From Anaerocolumna sp. (lineage in GTDB: Bacteria > Bacillota > Clostridia > Lachnospirales > Lachnospiraceae): DNA of 64,000 nt. The translations under genes and the position numbers were made by a program. This document shows, piece after piece, positions 37,693-47,277 of this stretch. Where the stretch lies: contig JAQSXJ010000022.1 of the NCBI GenBank assembly GCA_029256725.1, positions 62,001 through 126,000 on the forward strand, given 5' to 3'. The notes under the pieces were generated by a model. The model worked only from the letters and a program-made list of their open reading frames with translations, ran no database searches and was not told the origin of the DNA. Positions within the stretch are counted from its first letter, which is position 1; each line of letters begins with the position of its first letter.

Positions 37693-38532
37693 TTATAACT
37701 TCCGTACAGGTATTTGCAGACAGCAATAATCCACTTCATTTTCTGAGGTGTAGAAGGTAGCATCTAACAGACATACATCAAGTGCATCTCCAACTATTTC
37801 ATATTGTTGTTCCTGTATCCACTTTATGAGGAAAAGAAAATCCTTCTCATCGTATGGGAAAGAGTATTTATACATACATGCAAAAGTGGTGCCGGGAATA
37901 TCCTCTATACCGGAAATATTTAAAATACTGGTATTTTCCTGGGTATCAGGAAGGACTACAAAGATACCTGCGTACTTATAAAGATCCTCCGTATGGAAGC
38001 TGCTTTGCCGAATAAGAGTACCAAAGCCATTGGAGGGCAGTATACTGTAATCATATAACAGATTCCAGGCCTCCATTAGTGTAAAACGAAGTATATCTTT
38101 ACTGGGCTTTGACTGAAAAGGCATATATAAGACTTTTCTGGGAGGGAGAGTTTTAATAATAGGAGTGTTAAGCATATGACTCCCTCGTGTATCTTCATAA
38201 AAGTTAATTCGCTGCTGCAGGTGCATGCTGGTTCTGTTTAGCTCCTGTATTTGTTCTTCAATTTGATTTTTTTGCTTTTCTAATAGATTAATCACTGAAT
38301 CTGGGTTTCTACTCTCAATACTTTTCTTAATATCCTCTAATTTAACACCCAACTTTTTAAGAAGGCAGATTTCCCTGAGAAAGGGTATTTGGTATACACT
38401 GTAATATCGATAACCATGCTCGTTAACATATACTGGTTTTAGCAACCCGATATGGTCATAATAAATGAGAGTTTGTCTGGTAAGATGATGCAGGCTGGCC
38501 ATTTTGCTGATTGAAACATATTCATTCTCCAT
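37693..38532 (-). CDS. MerR family transcriptional regulator with effector-binding domain
   Basis: A 279-residue regulator. N-terminal HTH (about 5-70) reads YVSISKMASLHHLTRQTLIYYDHIGLLKPVYVNEHGYRYYSVYQ, followed by a coiled coil (KSIESRNPDSVINLLEKQKNQIEEQIQELNRT) and a C-terminal GyrI/BltR-like ligand-binding domain ending in two beta strands. Such proteins activate a drug-efflux or stress promoter when a ligand binds. ATG 38532 has aggggg 5 bases upstream; the frame remains open for 27 codons upstream through a repeated leader (see 38548-38701), which could give an N-terminally longer form. No obvious target gene is adjacent apart from DUF554. Confidence 0.9.
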   Translation of the reverse strand: MENEYVSISKMASLHHLTRQTLIYYDHIGLLKPVYVNEHGYRYYSVYQIPFLREICLLKKLGVKLEDIKKSIESRNPDSVINLLEKQKNQIEEQIQELNRTSMHLQQRINFYEDTRGSHMLNTPIIKTLPPRKVLYMPFQSKPSKDILRFTLMEAWNLLYDYSILPSNGFGTLIRQSSFHTEDLYKYAGIFVVLPDTQENTSILNISGIEDIPGTTFACMYKYSFPYDEKDFLFLIKWIQEQQYEIVGDALDVCLLDATFYTSENEVDYCCLQIPVRKL

Positions 38533-38547
38533 AATACCCCCTTTTGT

Positions 38548-38701
38548 GAGTATCAAATTGAAGATTTGATACTCATGAATCTGAAGTTGAAAAAAATCCT
38601 TTGATTTCGACATACCTTTTCGTGAATGTCAAATCGAAGATTTAATATTCCTGAACCCTTAGTAGAACAAAGTCTTTATTTTTCAACATACCACTTTTGT
38701 G
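38548..38701 (-). repeat. 76-bp tandem leader repeat with hairpins upstream of merR-like gene
   Basis: On the minus strand the word cac(a/g)aaaag recurs at 38548, 38624 and 38701, a period of 76-77 bp. The first two units carry a hairpin directly before it: 38548-38558/38564-38574 (perfect 11 bp, gagtatcaaat) and 38624-38634/38640-38650 (gaatgtcaaat/atttaatattc). Each cacaaaag word is followed by an SD-like purine run and an ATG, the innermost being the regulator start. A third closely similar hairpin lies at 63216-63242 before a GH51 gene. Confidence 0.75.
38642..38689 (-). CDS. Putative leader peptide (15 codons)
   Basis: ATG at 38689 opens a 15-residue frame MLKNKDFVLLRVQEY ending at 38642. 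It resembles the in-frame upstream extension of the regulator (MSKSKDFFQLQIHEYQIF) and the leader at 63183 (KKTIFSTTYQEYQIEDLTF). The SD (aaaagtgg) is weak, so translation is uncertain. Confidence 0.3.
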   Translation of the reverse strand: MLKNKDFVLLRVQEY

Positions 38702-39029
38702 ATTAGCAGATACGATACTTTAAAATTCTATATATTTTCTAAGCTTCAACCTTATATGGTACCATTATGGAGCAGTATAAGGAACAGCCGAAAATAGTAT
38801 AGCATAATAATTGTTAGTAGAACAAGGCCGATTGAGTGACGCAATAGAAGAATACATAAAAATGTTACAAAAAAATGCAGTAAAATAAGCAGAAAAAGTG
38901 TTAATGGTAAAAAATAATGCAAGGAAAATGTTTCTATTCACAGTGTCGAGAAATGTGATATAATGTATTAAAATGTCATGTTGGTGGTAGGGCATCAAAT
39001 GAAATCTTTAATGGGAAAGGGAGCCAAAG

Positions 39030-41024
39030 ATGAAGAGCATTAGAACTAAACTTATTGTATTTACTGTAGCATTAGTCTTTGCTGTAATAACCGGAGTAAG
39101 TGTACTATCAATACTTAGTGCACAGACTGCATTAGAAAAAACAGCTGAAAAGACCATGGAGGCAATGGTTGAGCAGGGAGCAGAAGTAGTTGAAAGCAAG
39201 ATTAGCGGGCAGCTTTCGGTTCTGGAAACTCTTGCACAAAGTGAATTCCTCACAGATGACTCACTAAGCACTGAGGAGAAGCTGGCACGTTTTGCGGTAG
39301 CAATTGAAAAGAATGGTTATCTCAAAGTAGGTATTGTAGATCTGGATGGAAATGCTATTTTTAGTAACGGCACTAATTCAAATGTAGCGGACCGAGATTA
39401 TTTTGCCAAGGCATCAAAAGGAGAAGCCAATGCCTCCGATCCTCTGATGAGCAAAAGTGAAGGCATAATTGTTGAAATTTATGCAGTCCCCATCATGAAA
39501 GGCGGACAAGTTATCGGGGTGTTGACTGGATTAAAAGACGGCAGTGAAATCAGTAATATAGTAAATGCAATTACTTTTGGTGATACCGGAAAAGCATTTA
39601 TGCTTAACAAAGATGGAGTAAAGATTGCACACTACAATCAGGAATTGGTAGACAAACAGGATAATGACTTGGAAAATGTGAAAGAAAATCCAGATTTAAA
39701 ATCTCTTGTAGAACTGGAAAAGAAAATGGTTGCCGGTGAAGCGGGTTCTGGTAATTATTATTATGCGGGAGAAGATAAATTCATGGTATATACTCCGGTA
39801 GGAGATACCGGATGGTCTTTGGGTGTTACGATAGAAAATAGTGAGCTGCTCTCTGAACTTACCTGGCTCACAGCTGTTTGCATCATACTGGCAGCTGTTT
39901 TCTTAATAATCTCCAGTGTTCTTATTTTCATTATCTCCGGCAGTATAACCAAAGGTATCAAATTAGCAGTTAATTATATGAAACCAATTGCCCAAGGAGA
40001 TTTCACAGTTAAGATAAGTGAAAAGCACCTTAAGATCAAAGATGAAGTGGGGCAGATGTTAAATGGACTTGATTCCATGCAGGAAGCTCTGAAAGAAATG
40101 CTCGGACTTGTAATTGTCAACTCAACACAGATAGATGAGGATGCAGAAAGTTTATCCGCTGTATCCCAGGAAATGAGTGCCTCTACCAATGTAATGACAA
40201 ATTCAATCCAGGAAGTTGCAAGAGGAACTGTTTCCCAGACTGATGCATTAGCTGAAATTACAGAAGGTATCAGTATATTTGGCTCTAATATCGATCGAAT
40301 AACATCTGATATCAAAAAAGTAGATGGTAATGCAGGTGAAATCTTTGCCTCCTCCCAGGAAAGTAACGAAAATATGCAAAGCCTTGCAAAATCAGTCGAT
40401 GATTTAAATTCTACCTTTTCCAAATTTGAAGGAGGTATTGCAAACCTGAATCAGAATATCAGTAAGATTAATGAGATTACCAACTTGATCGATTCCATAT
40501 CCGAACAAACCAATCTGTTATCATTAAATGCAGCAATTGAAGCTGCCAGAGCAGGAGAGTCAGGAAAGGGATTTGCAGTAGTGGCAGAGGAAATTCGTAA
40601 GCTTGCTGAACAGTCCAGAGCCTCTGCGGTTAATATATCAGTACTGATTGATGATATACAAAAGGAAGGCGAAACAATGATGGAAACGGCTGGGTTTGTA
40701 AGCAGTGAATTTACGAACCAATCATCAGCCATTGAGTCAACGCTTATATCATTCCATGCAATTATAGAAGCAGTAAATGAAATCATACCTAAGATAGATA
40801 GGGTCAATCAGTCTGCAAACTCCATAAATGCAGAGAAAAATGATATTATGAGCAGAATTGAAGAAATCTCTGCCGTATCAGAAGAGACCTCTGCTTCCTC
40901 CGAAGAAATTTCTGCATCCACGGAAGAAATTGCGAAGTCCACGGAGGATGTAGCTGAATCTGCAGTTAATTTAGGTAACCGGACAAAAGAAATGAGACAG
41001 GCAGTCTCAAGATTTAAGATATAG
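39030..41024 (+). CDS. Methyl-accepting chemotaxis protein with Cache sensor
   Basis: A 664-residue transmembrane chemoreceptor. Helix 1 (about 7-28), an extracellular Cache domain (about 35-275; [30 protein letters not shown] and [16 protein letters not shown]), helix 2 (about 280-310), HAMP, then a long coiled coil. The signalling tip [40 protein letters not shown] is intact. It should sense a small extracellular ligand, often an amino or organic acid, and control flagellar CheA. SD gggaaaggga. It is monocistronic and is followed by a degenerate repeat tract. Confidence 0.95.
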   Translation: MKSIRTKLIVFTVALVFAVITGVSVLSILSAQTALEKTAEKTMEAMVEQGAEVVESKISGQLSVLETLAQSEFLTDDSLSTEEKLARFAVAIEKNGYLKVGIVDLDGNAIFSNGTNSNVADRDYFAKASKGEANASDPLMSKSEGIIVEIYAVPIMKGGQVIGVLTGLKDGSEISNIVNAITFGDTGKAFMLNKDGVKIAHYNQELVDKQDNDLENVKENPDLKSLVELEKKMVAGEAGSGNYYYAGEDKFMVYTPVGDTGWSLGVTIENSELLSELTWLTAVCIILAAVFLIISSVLIFIISGSITKGIKLAVNYMKPIAQGDFTVKISEKHLKIKDEVGQMLNGLDSMQEALKEMLGLVIVNSTQIDEDAESLSAVSQEMSASTNVMTNSIQEVARGTVSQTDALAEITEGISIFGSNIDRITSDIKKVDGNAGEIFASSQESNENMQSLAKSVDDLNSTFSKFEGGIANLNQNISKINEITNLIDSISEQTNLLSLNAAIEAARAGESGKGFAVVAEEIRKLAEQSRASAVNISVLIDDIQKEGETMMETAGFVSSEFTNQSSAIESTLISFHAIIEAVNEIIPKIDRVNQSANSINAEKNDIMSRIEEISAVSEETSASSEEISASTEEIAKSTEDVAESAVNLGNRTKEMRQAVSRFKI

Positions 41025-41074
41025 TAGTTAAAAATAGTTTTTGAACTAATGAAGTCTAGAAATTAGAATTATCA

Positions 41075-41300
41075 TGATCCGGAATCTCAGGATACAGAAT
41101 CTCAGACTACGAAACTATTAGGCTAAGAGCTATTAGACTACAGAACCTCAGGCTATAAAATTATTAGGATAAGAATATGAACTGTTAGGCTACAGAACTG
41201 TTAGGCTACAGAACTATTAGGACTACAGAACTATTAAGCTACAGAATTATCAGTCTACAAGACCATCAAGCTCCAAAACCTCCAAGCTCCAGAACTTTTT
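41075..41300. repeat. Degenerate tandem array of an 18-20 bp unit
   Basis: Variants of the word aggctacagaactattaggc recur about a dozen times (for example around 41185-41260, spaced 18-20 bp), changing gradually to aagctccagaacctcc at the 3' end. No constant repeat/spacer distinction and no cas genes exist, so this is not a CRISPR array. No coding sequence is present in 41025-41557. Confidence 0.75.
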
Positions 41301-41520
41301 AAAACACATAAAAGAACAATAGCATTTTTTAGTTCAAATGTGTAAAAAAAGTCTGGAGCTTTTTAAGTTGTTCAGAAAAGGTGAATATTTTTCCTGAAAC
41401 ACAACTGGTGAAAAAGTACTTTGCAATCCGGTAACTAGATGTTAAAATACATCTATTAAAGATAGCGAAGGATAGGCACCGGTAAAGGAGTGAAGAAAAG
41501 CACTTTTACTTCACTTGATT

Positions 41521-41557
41521 ATGTACCTGTGCTAAAGCACACAGTTGGGAGTCAAAT
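41521..41557 (+). promoter_or_regulatory. Leader hairpin/SD motif shared with 63147-63180
   Basis: atgtacctgtgctaaagcac and the continuing acagttgggagtcaaat run straight into the ATG of the LytTR regulator. tgtgct/agcaca forms a short stem and gggag is the SD. A close copy precedes the leader ORF at 63183. Confidence 0.6.
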
Positions 41558-42268
41558 ATGAGAATTGCTTATTGTGACGATGAAAAAGTTCAATATGTAT
41601 ATTTAAAAGAGTTAATAGATAAGTGGGAAATTAAACAGGAGAAAAAGTGTGAGATCAGTGTATACCAGAGTGCTGAGGAAATGCTCTTTGAGAACCAGGG
41701 GACTTTCTCCTTTGATTTTATCCTGTTAGATATTGAATTGGATAAGATGAATGGAGTTGAGCTGGCAAGAAATATCAGGCAGGCAGATAAGAATGTGACC
41801 ATTGCATTTCTCTCCAACAGTAAAGAATATGTATTTGAAGGGTATGAAGTAGGAGCTGTAAGATATTTATTAAAACCCCTTACAGAGACACAGTTATTTC
41901 CTCTTCTTGACCGGGTTCAAAGTTTGCTTAAGGAAGAGGCAGATTATATTATTATCGGCGTGGACAGAGAGAAGATTAAATTAAATACTGAGGATATAAA
42001 CTATGTTGAGGCCTTGGGTCATTATGTGAGAATTCACACAACAGATCAGGTCTATGAAGTTAAAATAAATATGAATGAGATGGAGAAACAGCTGACAAAA
42101 GGATTTGTCCCAACCCATAGAAGTTATCTTGTCAATCTTAACTGTATAGAGAAGATAACCAGAACAGCTTGTATCATAAATACGAAAGAGACAGTACCTA
42201 TCAGCAGGAATTCTTATAATGCAGTAAATGAAGCGTTTATCAGATTCTATAAGGGAGGTCTTAACTGA
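41558..42268 (+). CDS. LytTR-family response regulator (AgrA-like)
   Basis: A 236-residue regulator. The receiver domain has acidic residues CDDE (6-9), phospho-acceptor Asp58 in FILLDIELDKMNG and the lysine in YLLKPLTE. The C-terminal LytTR domain (about 130-232) contains INYVEALGHYVRIHT and GFVPTHRSYLVNLNCIEKI, the DNA-binding signature. It ends one base inside the start of the histidine kinase. Such pairs respond to peptides or quorum signals and control adjacent exporters. Confidence 0.93.
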   Translation: MRIAYCDDEKVQYVYLKELIDKWEIKQEKKCEISVYQSAEEMLFENQGTFSFDFILLDIELDKMNGVELARNIRQADKNVTIAFLSNSKEYVFEGYEVGAVRYLLKPLTETQLFPLLDRVQSLLKEEADYIIIGVDREKIKLNTEDINYVEALGHYVRIHTTDQVYEVKINMNEMEKQLTKGFVPTHRSYLVNLNCIEKITRTACIINTKETVPISRNSYNAVNEAFIRFYKGGLN

Positions 42269-43296
42269 TGTCTATCATTTTGGAGATTCTGCCGGTAGCA
42301 ATCATGGCTATTTACAGTTCCTTTCAATGCATCAAAGGTAAGGGCATTAAATATATGTGGCCTTTCGCTGTGATCTCTCTGTTTACCGGTGGTACATGGT
42401 ATTTACTGAACCTGCTTATAGGTGCAGATCTTGCGAGCCTCGTTGTAATGATATGCCTTCTTCTGTTTTCCTTTGAATTCTTTCATGTAAGATCTCGTAA
42501 AATGTCTGCCGCCTTTCATATACTATTCTATCTGGCGATAGCAGCCGTGGCGGGAAGTGCTGTATATTATAGAAAGAGTATGGTTATAAATGAATATATA
42601 CTATTACTGCTGTATCTGCTGACGGAAAGCAACAGCCGTTATTTAAAGAAGAGCTATGAGGAAAGTGCTATGCTGTATCAGAACCAGTTGTTAGCAAAGC
42701 AAGTGGTTGAAGTTCAGAATATCTATATGACCATGCGTGGCTGGAGACATGACTATCATAACCATTTACAAACCTTGAAAGCACTTCTAAAATTAGGACA
42801 GACGGAAGAGGCAAATAGTTATCTTAACAGACTGGAATCAGATCTTGACAGTATCAATCACCTGATAGAGTCCGGCAATGTACATGTGGATGCGATTCTT
42901 AACTCCAAGCTCTCCCTTGCTTTAAAAGGTGATATAGAGATTAATTATAAGGCAGAAGTCCCTTCTGTATTAACGGTGTCGGATATTGACCTGTGTGTGC
43001 TGATTGGAAACCTCATAGATAACGCAGTGGAGTCCTGTGAAAAAATGGAGAACAAGGAAGCTGAAAGATTTATCCGATTATATATAGGCGTGCTTAAGAA
43101 GCAGTTGTATATATCAGTGGCTAATTCAACCAGTGAAGTTATTCGAAAACTCGATGAAGACTATATTACCACCAAAAGAGGAAATCATGGACATGGTTTG
43201 AAGCGCATCAACAATATTGTGGAGAAGTACGAAGGTTATATAAATAGAAAAAATGAACCGGGAGTTTTTGTAACAGAAATAATGCTTCCGCTTTAG
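42268..43296 (+). CDS. GHKL-type sensor histidine kinase (AgrC-like)
   Basis: A 342-residue membrane kinase. About four or five hydrophobic helices cover residues 1-115, fewer than in AgrC. The phospho-acceptor region is RGWRHDYHNHLQTLKALLKLGQ and the ATPase domain contains LCVLIGNLIDNAVESCEK and the glycine-rich NHGHGLKRINNIVEKYEG. It should phosphorylate the LytTR regulator encoded upstream. No autoinducer peptide gene of agrD type was found nearby. Confidence 0.92.
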   Translation: MSIILEILPVAIMAIYSSFQCIKGKGIKYMWPFAVISLFTGGTWYLLNLLIGADLASLVVMICLLLFSFEFFHVRSRKMSAAFHILFYLAIAAVAGSAVYYRKSMVINEYILLLLYLLTESNSRYLKKSYEESAMLYQNQLLAKQVVEVQNIYMTMRGWRHDYHNHLQTLKALLKLGQTEEANSYLNRLESDLDSINHLIESGNVHVDAILNSKLSLALKGDIEINYKAEVPSVLTVSDIDLCVLIGNLIDNAVESCEKMENKEAERFIRLYIGVLKKQLYISVANSTSEVIRKLDEDYITTKRGNHGHGLKRINNIVEKYEGYINRKNEPGVFVTEIMLPL

Positions 43297-43309
43297 AGCA
43301 ATACCAGTG

Positions 43310-43342
43310 GTGCGCGAAAAATTACCATTCGTGCACTTTTTT
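43310..43342 (+). terminator. Terminator after the LytTR/GHKL pair
   Basis: gtgcgcgaa pairs with ttcgtgcac, followed by six T. It separates the two-component genes from the exporter pair, so the exporters have their own promoter. Confidence 0.8.
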
Positions 43343-43517
43343 AATACCTGCCAGGAGAATATGATAATATAACAGGGTAAGTGCGAGGAGAGAGTATCTT
43401 CCTACAAAAGGAGTCCGGTTTGAATACTGGAAATATGAAATATTGATACCGGGCTTCTCTTCTAAACAAGTAATAGTAATAAGAATTAGCCGTTGGGCCT
43501 GAATGGAGAGAGTATGT

Positions 43518-45347
43518 ATGAATAAAAGTAAATCGCCTTATTCCTTGTTTAGCAACTACCGCTATATGATTTCTCATATGTGGGATTATGATAAGTCTTT
43601 AATCGGATATGGATTTGCAGAAGTCATATTTGGCGTATTAATGCCTCTGGGAGCTGTAATTGTTCCTTCGGTAGTAATTGGCCTATTGGAGAATAAAGCA
43701 AGTATTGAAGTATTTATGCGAAACATAATAATTTTATTTGCAATCTATGGAGTTGTTGCAGCAGTACAGGCATTTCTCACCTCCAGAAACAGAAATCAGT
43801 ACATTGATATCAGAATGATGTCATTTTCCCATAAGCTGTTCGGTAAATGTATGGGAATGGATTATCAGCTGTATGAAAATGAAAGTGTCAGAGAGGATAA
43901 GGAAAAGGCTCTTAGAAGTACTTATACAAATCAGCAGGGCATCGAAGGAATTATGCACCATAATGTAAAACTCCTGACGAACCTTTTAGGTATGATAGCT
44001 TATGCTGCTATCATCGGAGTAATCAATCCGGTGATCCTTCTGCTTCTGGTGGTGATATCCCTTGTTCAGATACTCGTATATAACAGAGCTAAGATGTATG
44101 AGCACAGTAAAAAAGATGAGATGTCAAAATTAAATGTCACACAGCGGTATCTGCAGGAACAGGCCTTTGACTTAAAGGCAGGAAAAGACATCCGGCTGTA
44201 TCAGCTAAACCGTCTTATAGATGGTGTATATGATAAGACAAACCGCAGTCTGAGAAACATCAAGATGAAGATACAGGGAGCTTATTATGCGAATGATGTA
44301 GTAGAAGTAATCCTTAAATTTATCAGAGATGCGGTCTGTTATGGCTACTTGATATACCTGTTGATGAACGGGCTGAAAGTATCTTACTTCGTATTATATA
44401 TCGGAATTGTAGGAGGGCTTGCTACCTGGGTCATGAAGATTACCGAGGATGTGTCAAAGATCAGCAGGGACTTGCTGCTGATATCGGATTTCAGGGAATT
44501 TGTCGATATGAAAGACGAGTTCAGACATAAGGGCGGCAAAGAAATTACTGAGGAAGCTACGGCCTTTGATATTGTATTTGACCATGTATCTTACCGCTAT
44601 AGAGGAGCTTCTGATTACGTACTGAGGGATGTAAGCTTTCATATGAGAAAAGGAGATACCTTTGCACTGGTAGGTATCAATGGAGCCGGAAAGACCACCC
44701 TTGTAAAACTGATGTGCGGTTTCTATCAGCCGACAGAAGGAAGGATTCTTATTAATGGAATCGATATGAATGAGCTGAATATCGAAGGTTATTTCAAAAA
44801 GATAGCAGTTGTTTTCCAGGACTCTAACACTCTGTCCTTTACCATAGGGGAAAATATCAGCGGAGAAGAAACGAAGAATATTAATAAGGAAAAGCTTGAT
44901 AAAGCACTGGAGTTATCCGGGTTAAAGACCAAGATAGACAAGCTTTTAAAAGGCACAGGCACCTATCTGAATAAAGATATGGATGACAGCGGTATACAGC
45001 TCTCCGGCGGTGAACTACAGAAGCTGATGCTTGCCAAGGCGTTATACAAAGAAGCCAGGCTTCTCTTATTAGATGAACCAACAGCTGCACTGGATGCTAT
45101 TGCCGAGAGCGAGCTCTATGAGAAATATCAGGAACTGCTGAAAGGAAAGACCTCTCTGTTTATTTCACACCGGTTGGCTTCCACCAGGTTCTGCAATCAT
45201 ATTTTATTCCTTGAGAATGGACGAATTGCGGAAGAAGGTACTCATGATACCCTAATGGAACAAAAGGGAAAATATGCGGAGATGTTTAATGTACAGAGTC
45301 AGTACTATAAGGAGGAAGAATATGAAGCTGAAGAAAATATGGCATGA
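43518..45347 (+). CDS. ABC exporter half-transporter 1 (permease plus ATPase)
   Basis: A 609-residue protein: six-helix exporter membrane domain (about 30-330) and a nucleotide-binding domain with Walker A GINGAGKTT, signature LSGGELQK, Walker B LLLDEPTAALD and switch FISHRLAS. ATG 43518 follows ggagaga; the ATG at 43503 lies 5' of that SD. It overlaps the next exporter gene by 26 bases, which indicates a heterodimer. Linked to a peptide-type two-component system, so it may export or resist a peptide, though the substrate is not shown. The adenine-contact A-loop tyrosine region is DHVSYRYRG. Confidence 0.92.
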   Translation: MNKSKSPYSLFSNYRYMISHMWDYDKSLIGYGFAEVIFGVLMPLGAVIVPSVVIGLLENKASIEVFMRNIIILFAIYGVVAAVQAFLTSRNRNQYIDIRMMSFSHKLFGKCMGMDYQLYENESVREDKEKALRSTYTNQQGIEGIMHHNVKLLTNLLGMIAYAAIIGVINPVILLLLVVISLVQILVYNRAKMYEHSKKDEMSKLNVTQRYLQEQAFDLKAGKDIRLYQLNRLIDGVYDKTNRSLRNIKMKIQGAYYANDVVEVILKFIRDAVCYGYLIYLLMNGLKVSYFVLYIGIVGGLATWVMKITEDVSKISRDLLLISDFREFVDMKDEFRHKGGKEITEEATAFDIVFDHVSYRYRGASDYVLRDVSFHMRKGDTFALVGINGAGKTTLVKLMCGFYQPTEGRILINGIDMNELNIEGYFKKIAVVFQDSNTLSFTIGENISGEETKNINKEKLDKALELSGLKTKIDKLLKGTGTYLNKDMDDSGIQLSGGELQKLMLAKALYKEARLLLLDEPTAALDAIAESELYEKYQELLKGKTSLFISHRLASTRFCNHILFLENGRIAEEGTHDTLMEQKGKYAEMFNVQSQYYKEEEYEAEENMA

Positions 45348-47142
45348 TTTTTACAGCTTTCTTAAGCTGATTCAGACTGATCACCCAAATGTCCTCTGGA
45401 TAATGATAATCGGAGCTATAACCGGAGCAGTTCAACCTTTCGTACATCTGGTTTTCTATGGAAGAGTGCTGAATAAAGTATTTGAAGGGCAATTTAAAGA
45501 GAGTATTACGGATATAGCAATACTGTTAATATCAACGTTAGTATTGAATCTAATCAATAAAGCCTGCAGACAATCCATAACGGTATTGCAGGAGACCTGT
45601 GCAGATACTATTTTCTTAAAGACAGCGGATAAAGCTTATACCATGGAATATGAAGTCTTTGAACGAACAGAAACCATGGATGCAATCAGGCGTGTTCAGA
45701 CCGGTGAGAGCAGTACAGGCGGTATCGATGAACAGATTCAGAGTATGTATAATCTGATTGAGAAAGGATTCGCTATCCTCTTATCCCTTGCCTTTGTAAT
45801 ATCTTTATTTACTCAGGTGGATTCAAACAGCAGGAACTTCTTTAATTCACCCTGGTCCTCTGTATTGCTGATAGCTATATTTGCAATTGTAATGTTCCTG
45901 TCTCTTAGATTATCCGGTAAGTCCTACAAAAAGTATTATGAGATGGGAAAGAAAAATGAACATTTCAATTCCTTGGCAAACTATATGGTCTCAATCATGA
46001 ACAATTATCAGCATGGAAAGGATATCCGTATCTACAGCATGCAGGATCTGGTGGGACATTATTTTGGGAAGATTATGACCAGTGTAAACGGCTTCTACCT
46101 CAGATGGGGTATAACAGATGGAAAATATACGGGAATTATCGTTTTTCTTACCCAGCTGACCTCAGCTATGGTATATATCGTGGTGGGAGGTAAAGCAATC
46201 TATGGAATAATCAGCATAGGTGCAGTCTTTATGTATGCGGGAGCCATACTTGAGCTTACCAGTTCCATCAGTACAGAAATAATAGAATTCAATAATTTTA
46301 AATATAGGGCAGAGTATTTAAACAGTTATACAGAATTTATCAATAGACCCAATGTTCATTATACAGGGACCTTGCCGGTAGAAAAGCGATCCGATGGTAA
46401 CTATGAGTTCAGCCTTGAAAATGTCAGCTTTCAGTACCCCGGTACAGAAGATAAGATTCTGGATAATATAAATCTTAAGTTTAATGTGGGAGAAAAGTTT
46501 GCCATTGTCGGAAGAAATGGAGCGGGGAAGACAACATTGATTAAATTGTTGTGCAGACTCTATGATCCGACGGAGGGACGAATACTCCTAAACGGAATTG
46601 ATATAAAATATTATGATTATTCCGAGTACACAAAGATATTTTCCGTAGTTTTTCAGGATTTTAAACTGTTAGCCTTACCCTTAGGAGAAAATATTTCCTC
46701 TGGAAATGAAATAGAAGAGGAGAGAATGTGGAAGGTATTAGAGCAGTCGGGTATGAAGACGCGGGTAGAACTTATGCCGGATAGACTAAATACCAGACTG
46801 TATAAGAGCAATGGTGAAGGAGTTGAAATATCAGGCGGAGAAGCTCAGAAGCTGGCAATTGCAAGAGCTCTTTATAAAGATGGGCCCTTTGTAATATTAG
46901 ATGAGCCTACAGCGGCGCTTGATCCCTTGTCAGAGGCAGAGATCTATGAGAATTTCAATAATATGATAAATGGAAAAACAGCAATCTATATATCTCATCG
47001 AATGAGCAGCTGTAAATTCTGCAGTGATATTATTGTCCTTGACGGCGGCAAGGTCGCTGAAAGAGGAAACCACGAAAAGCTGTTAAGGTTGGAAGGTATC
47101 TATGCGTCCCTTTACAATGCACAGGCACAATACTATACCTGA
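45322..47142 (+). CDS. ABC exporter half-transporter 2 (permease plus ATPase)
   Basis: A 606-residue partner of the upstream exporter. Membrane domain about 15-340; ATPase has ENVSFQYPG, Walker A GRNGAGKTT, signature ISGGEAQK, Walker B VILDEPTAALD and switch YISHRMSS. Strong SD aggagg before ATG 45322. Both half-transporters keep the catalytic glutamate after Walker B, so neither site is degenerate by that criterion. Last gene of the unit. Confidence 0.92.
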   Translation: MKLKKIWHDFYSFLKLIQTDHPNVLWIMIIGAITGAVQPFVHLVFYGRVLNKVFEGQFKESITDIAILLISTLVLNLINKACRQSITVLQETCADTIFLKTADKAYTMEYEVFERTETMDAIRRVQTGESSTGGIDEQIQSMYNLIEKGFAILLSLAFVISLFTQVDSNSRNFFNSPWSSVLLIAIFAIVMFLSLRLSGKSYKKYYEMGKKNEHFNSLANYMVSIMNNYQHGKDIRIYSMQDLVGHYFGKIMTSVNGFYLRWGITDGKYTGIIVFLTQLTSAMVYIVVGGKAIYGIISIGAVFMYAGAILELTSSISTEIIEFNNFKYRAEYLNSYTEFINRPNVHYTGTLPVEKRSDGNYEFSLENVSFQYPGTEDKILDNINLKFNVGEKFAIVGRNGAGKTTLIKLLCRLYDPTEGRILLNGIDIKYYDYSEYTKIFSVVFQDFKLLALPLGENISSGNEIEEERMWKVLEQSGMKTRVELMPDRLNTRLYKSNGEGVEISGGEAQKLAIARALYKDGPFVILDEPTAALDPLSEAEIYENFNNMINGKTAIYISHRMSSCKFCSDIIVLDGGKVAERGNHEKLLRLEGIYASLYNAQAQYYT

Positions 47143-47236
47143 TTCCGGGGTGCAGCAATTGGTTCAAAGATAAAATAACAGACATAAAATAGCATATGAA
47201 AAATCCGGCAATATCAAAAACAATACAGAATTGTTT

Positions 47237-47271
47237 TTGATATTGCCATTTTGTAATTATTTGCTATAATA
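47237..47271 (+). promoter_or_regulatory. Strong promoter of the 47.3-kb structured transcript
   Basis: TTGCCA followed after 16 bp by TATAAT (about 47265-47270). The predicted start lies near 47277, with no protein gene until 47617. Confidence 0.65.
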
Positions 47272-47277
47272 GATATA

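Noticed and set aside
41075-41300. CRISPR array
   Set aside because: Units drift gradually, have no constant spacer length, and no cas gene is near.
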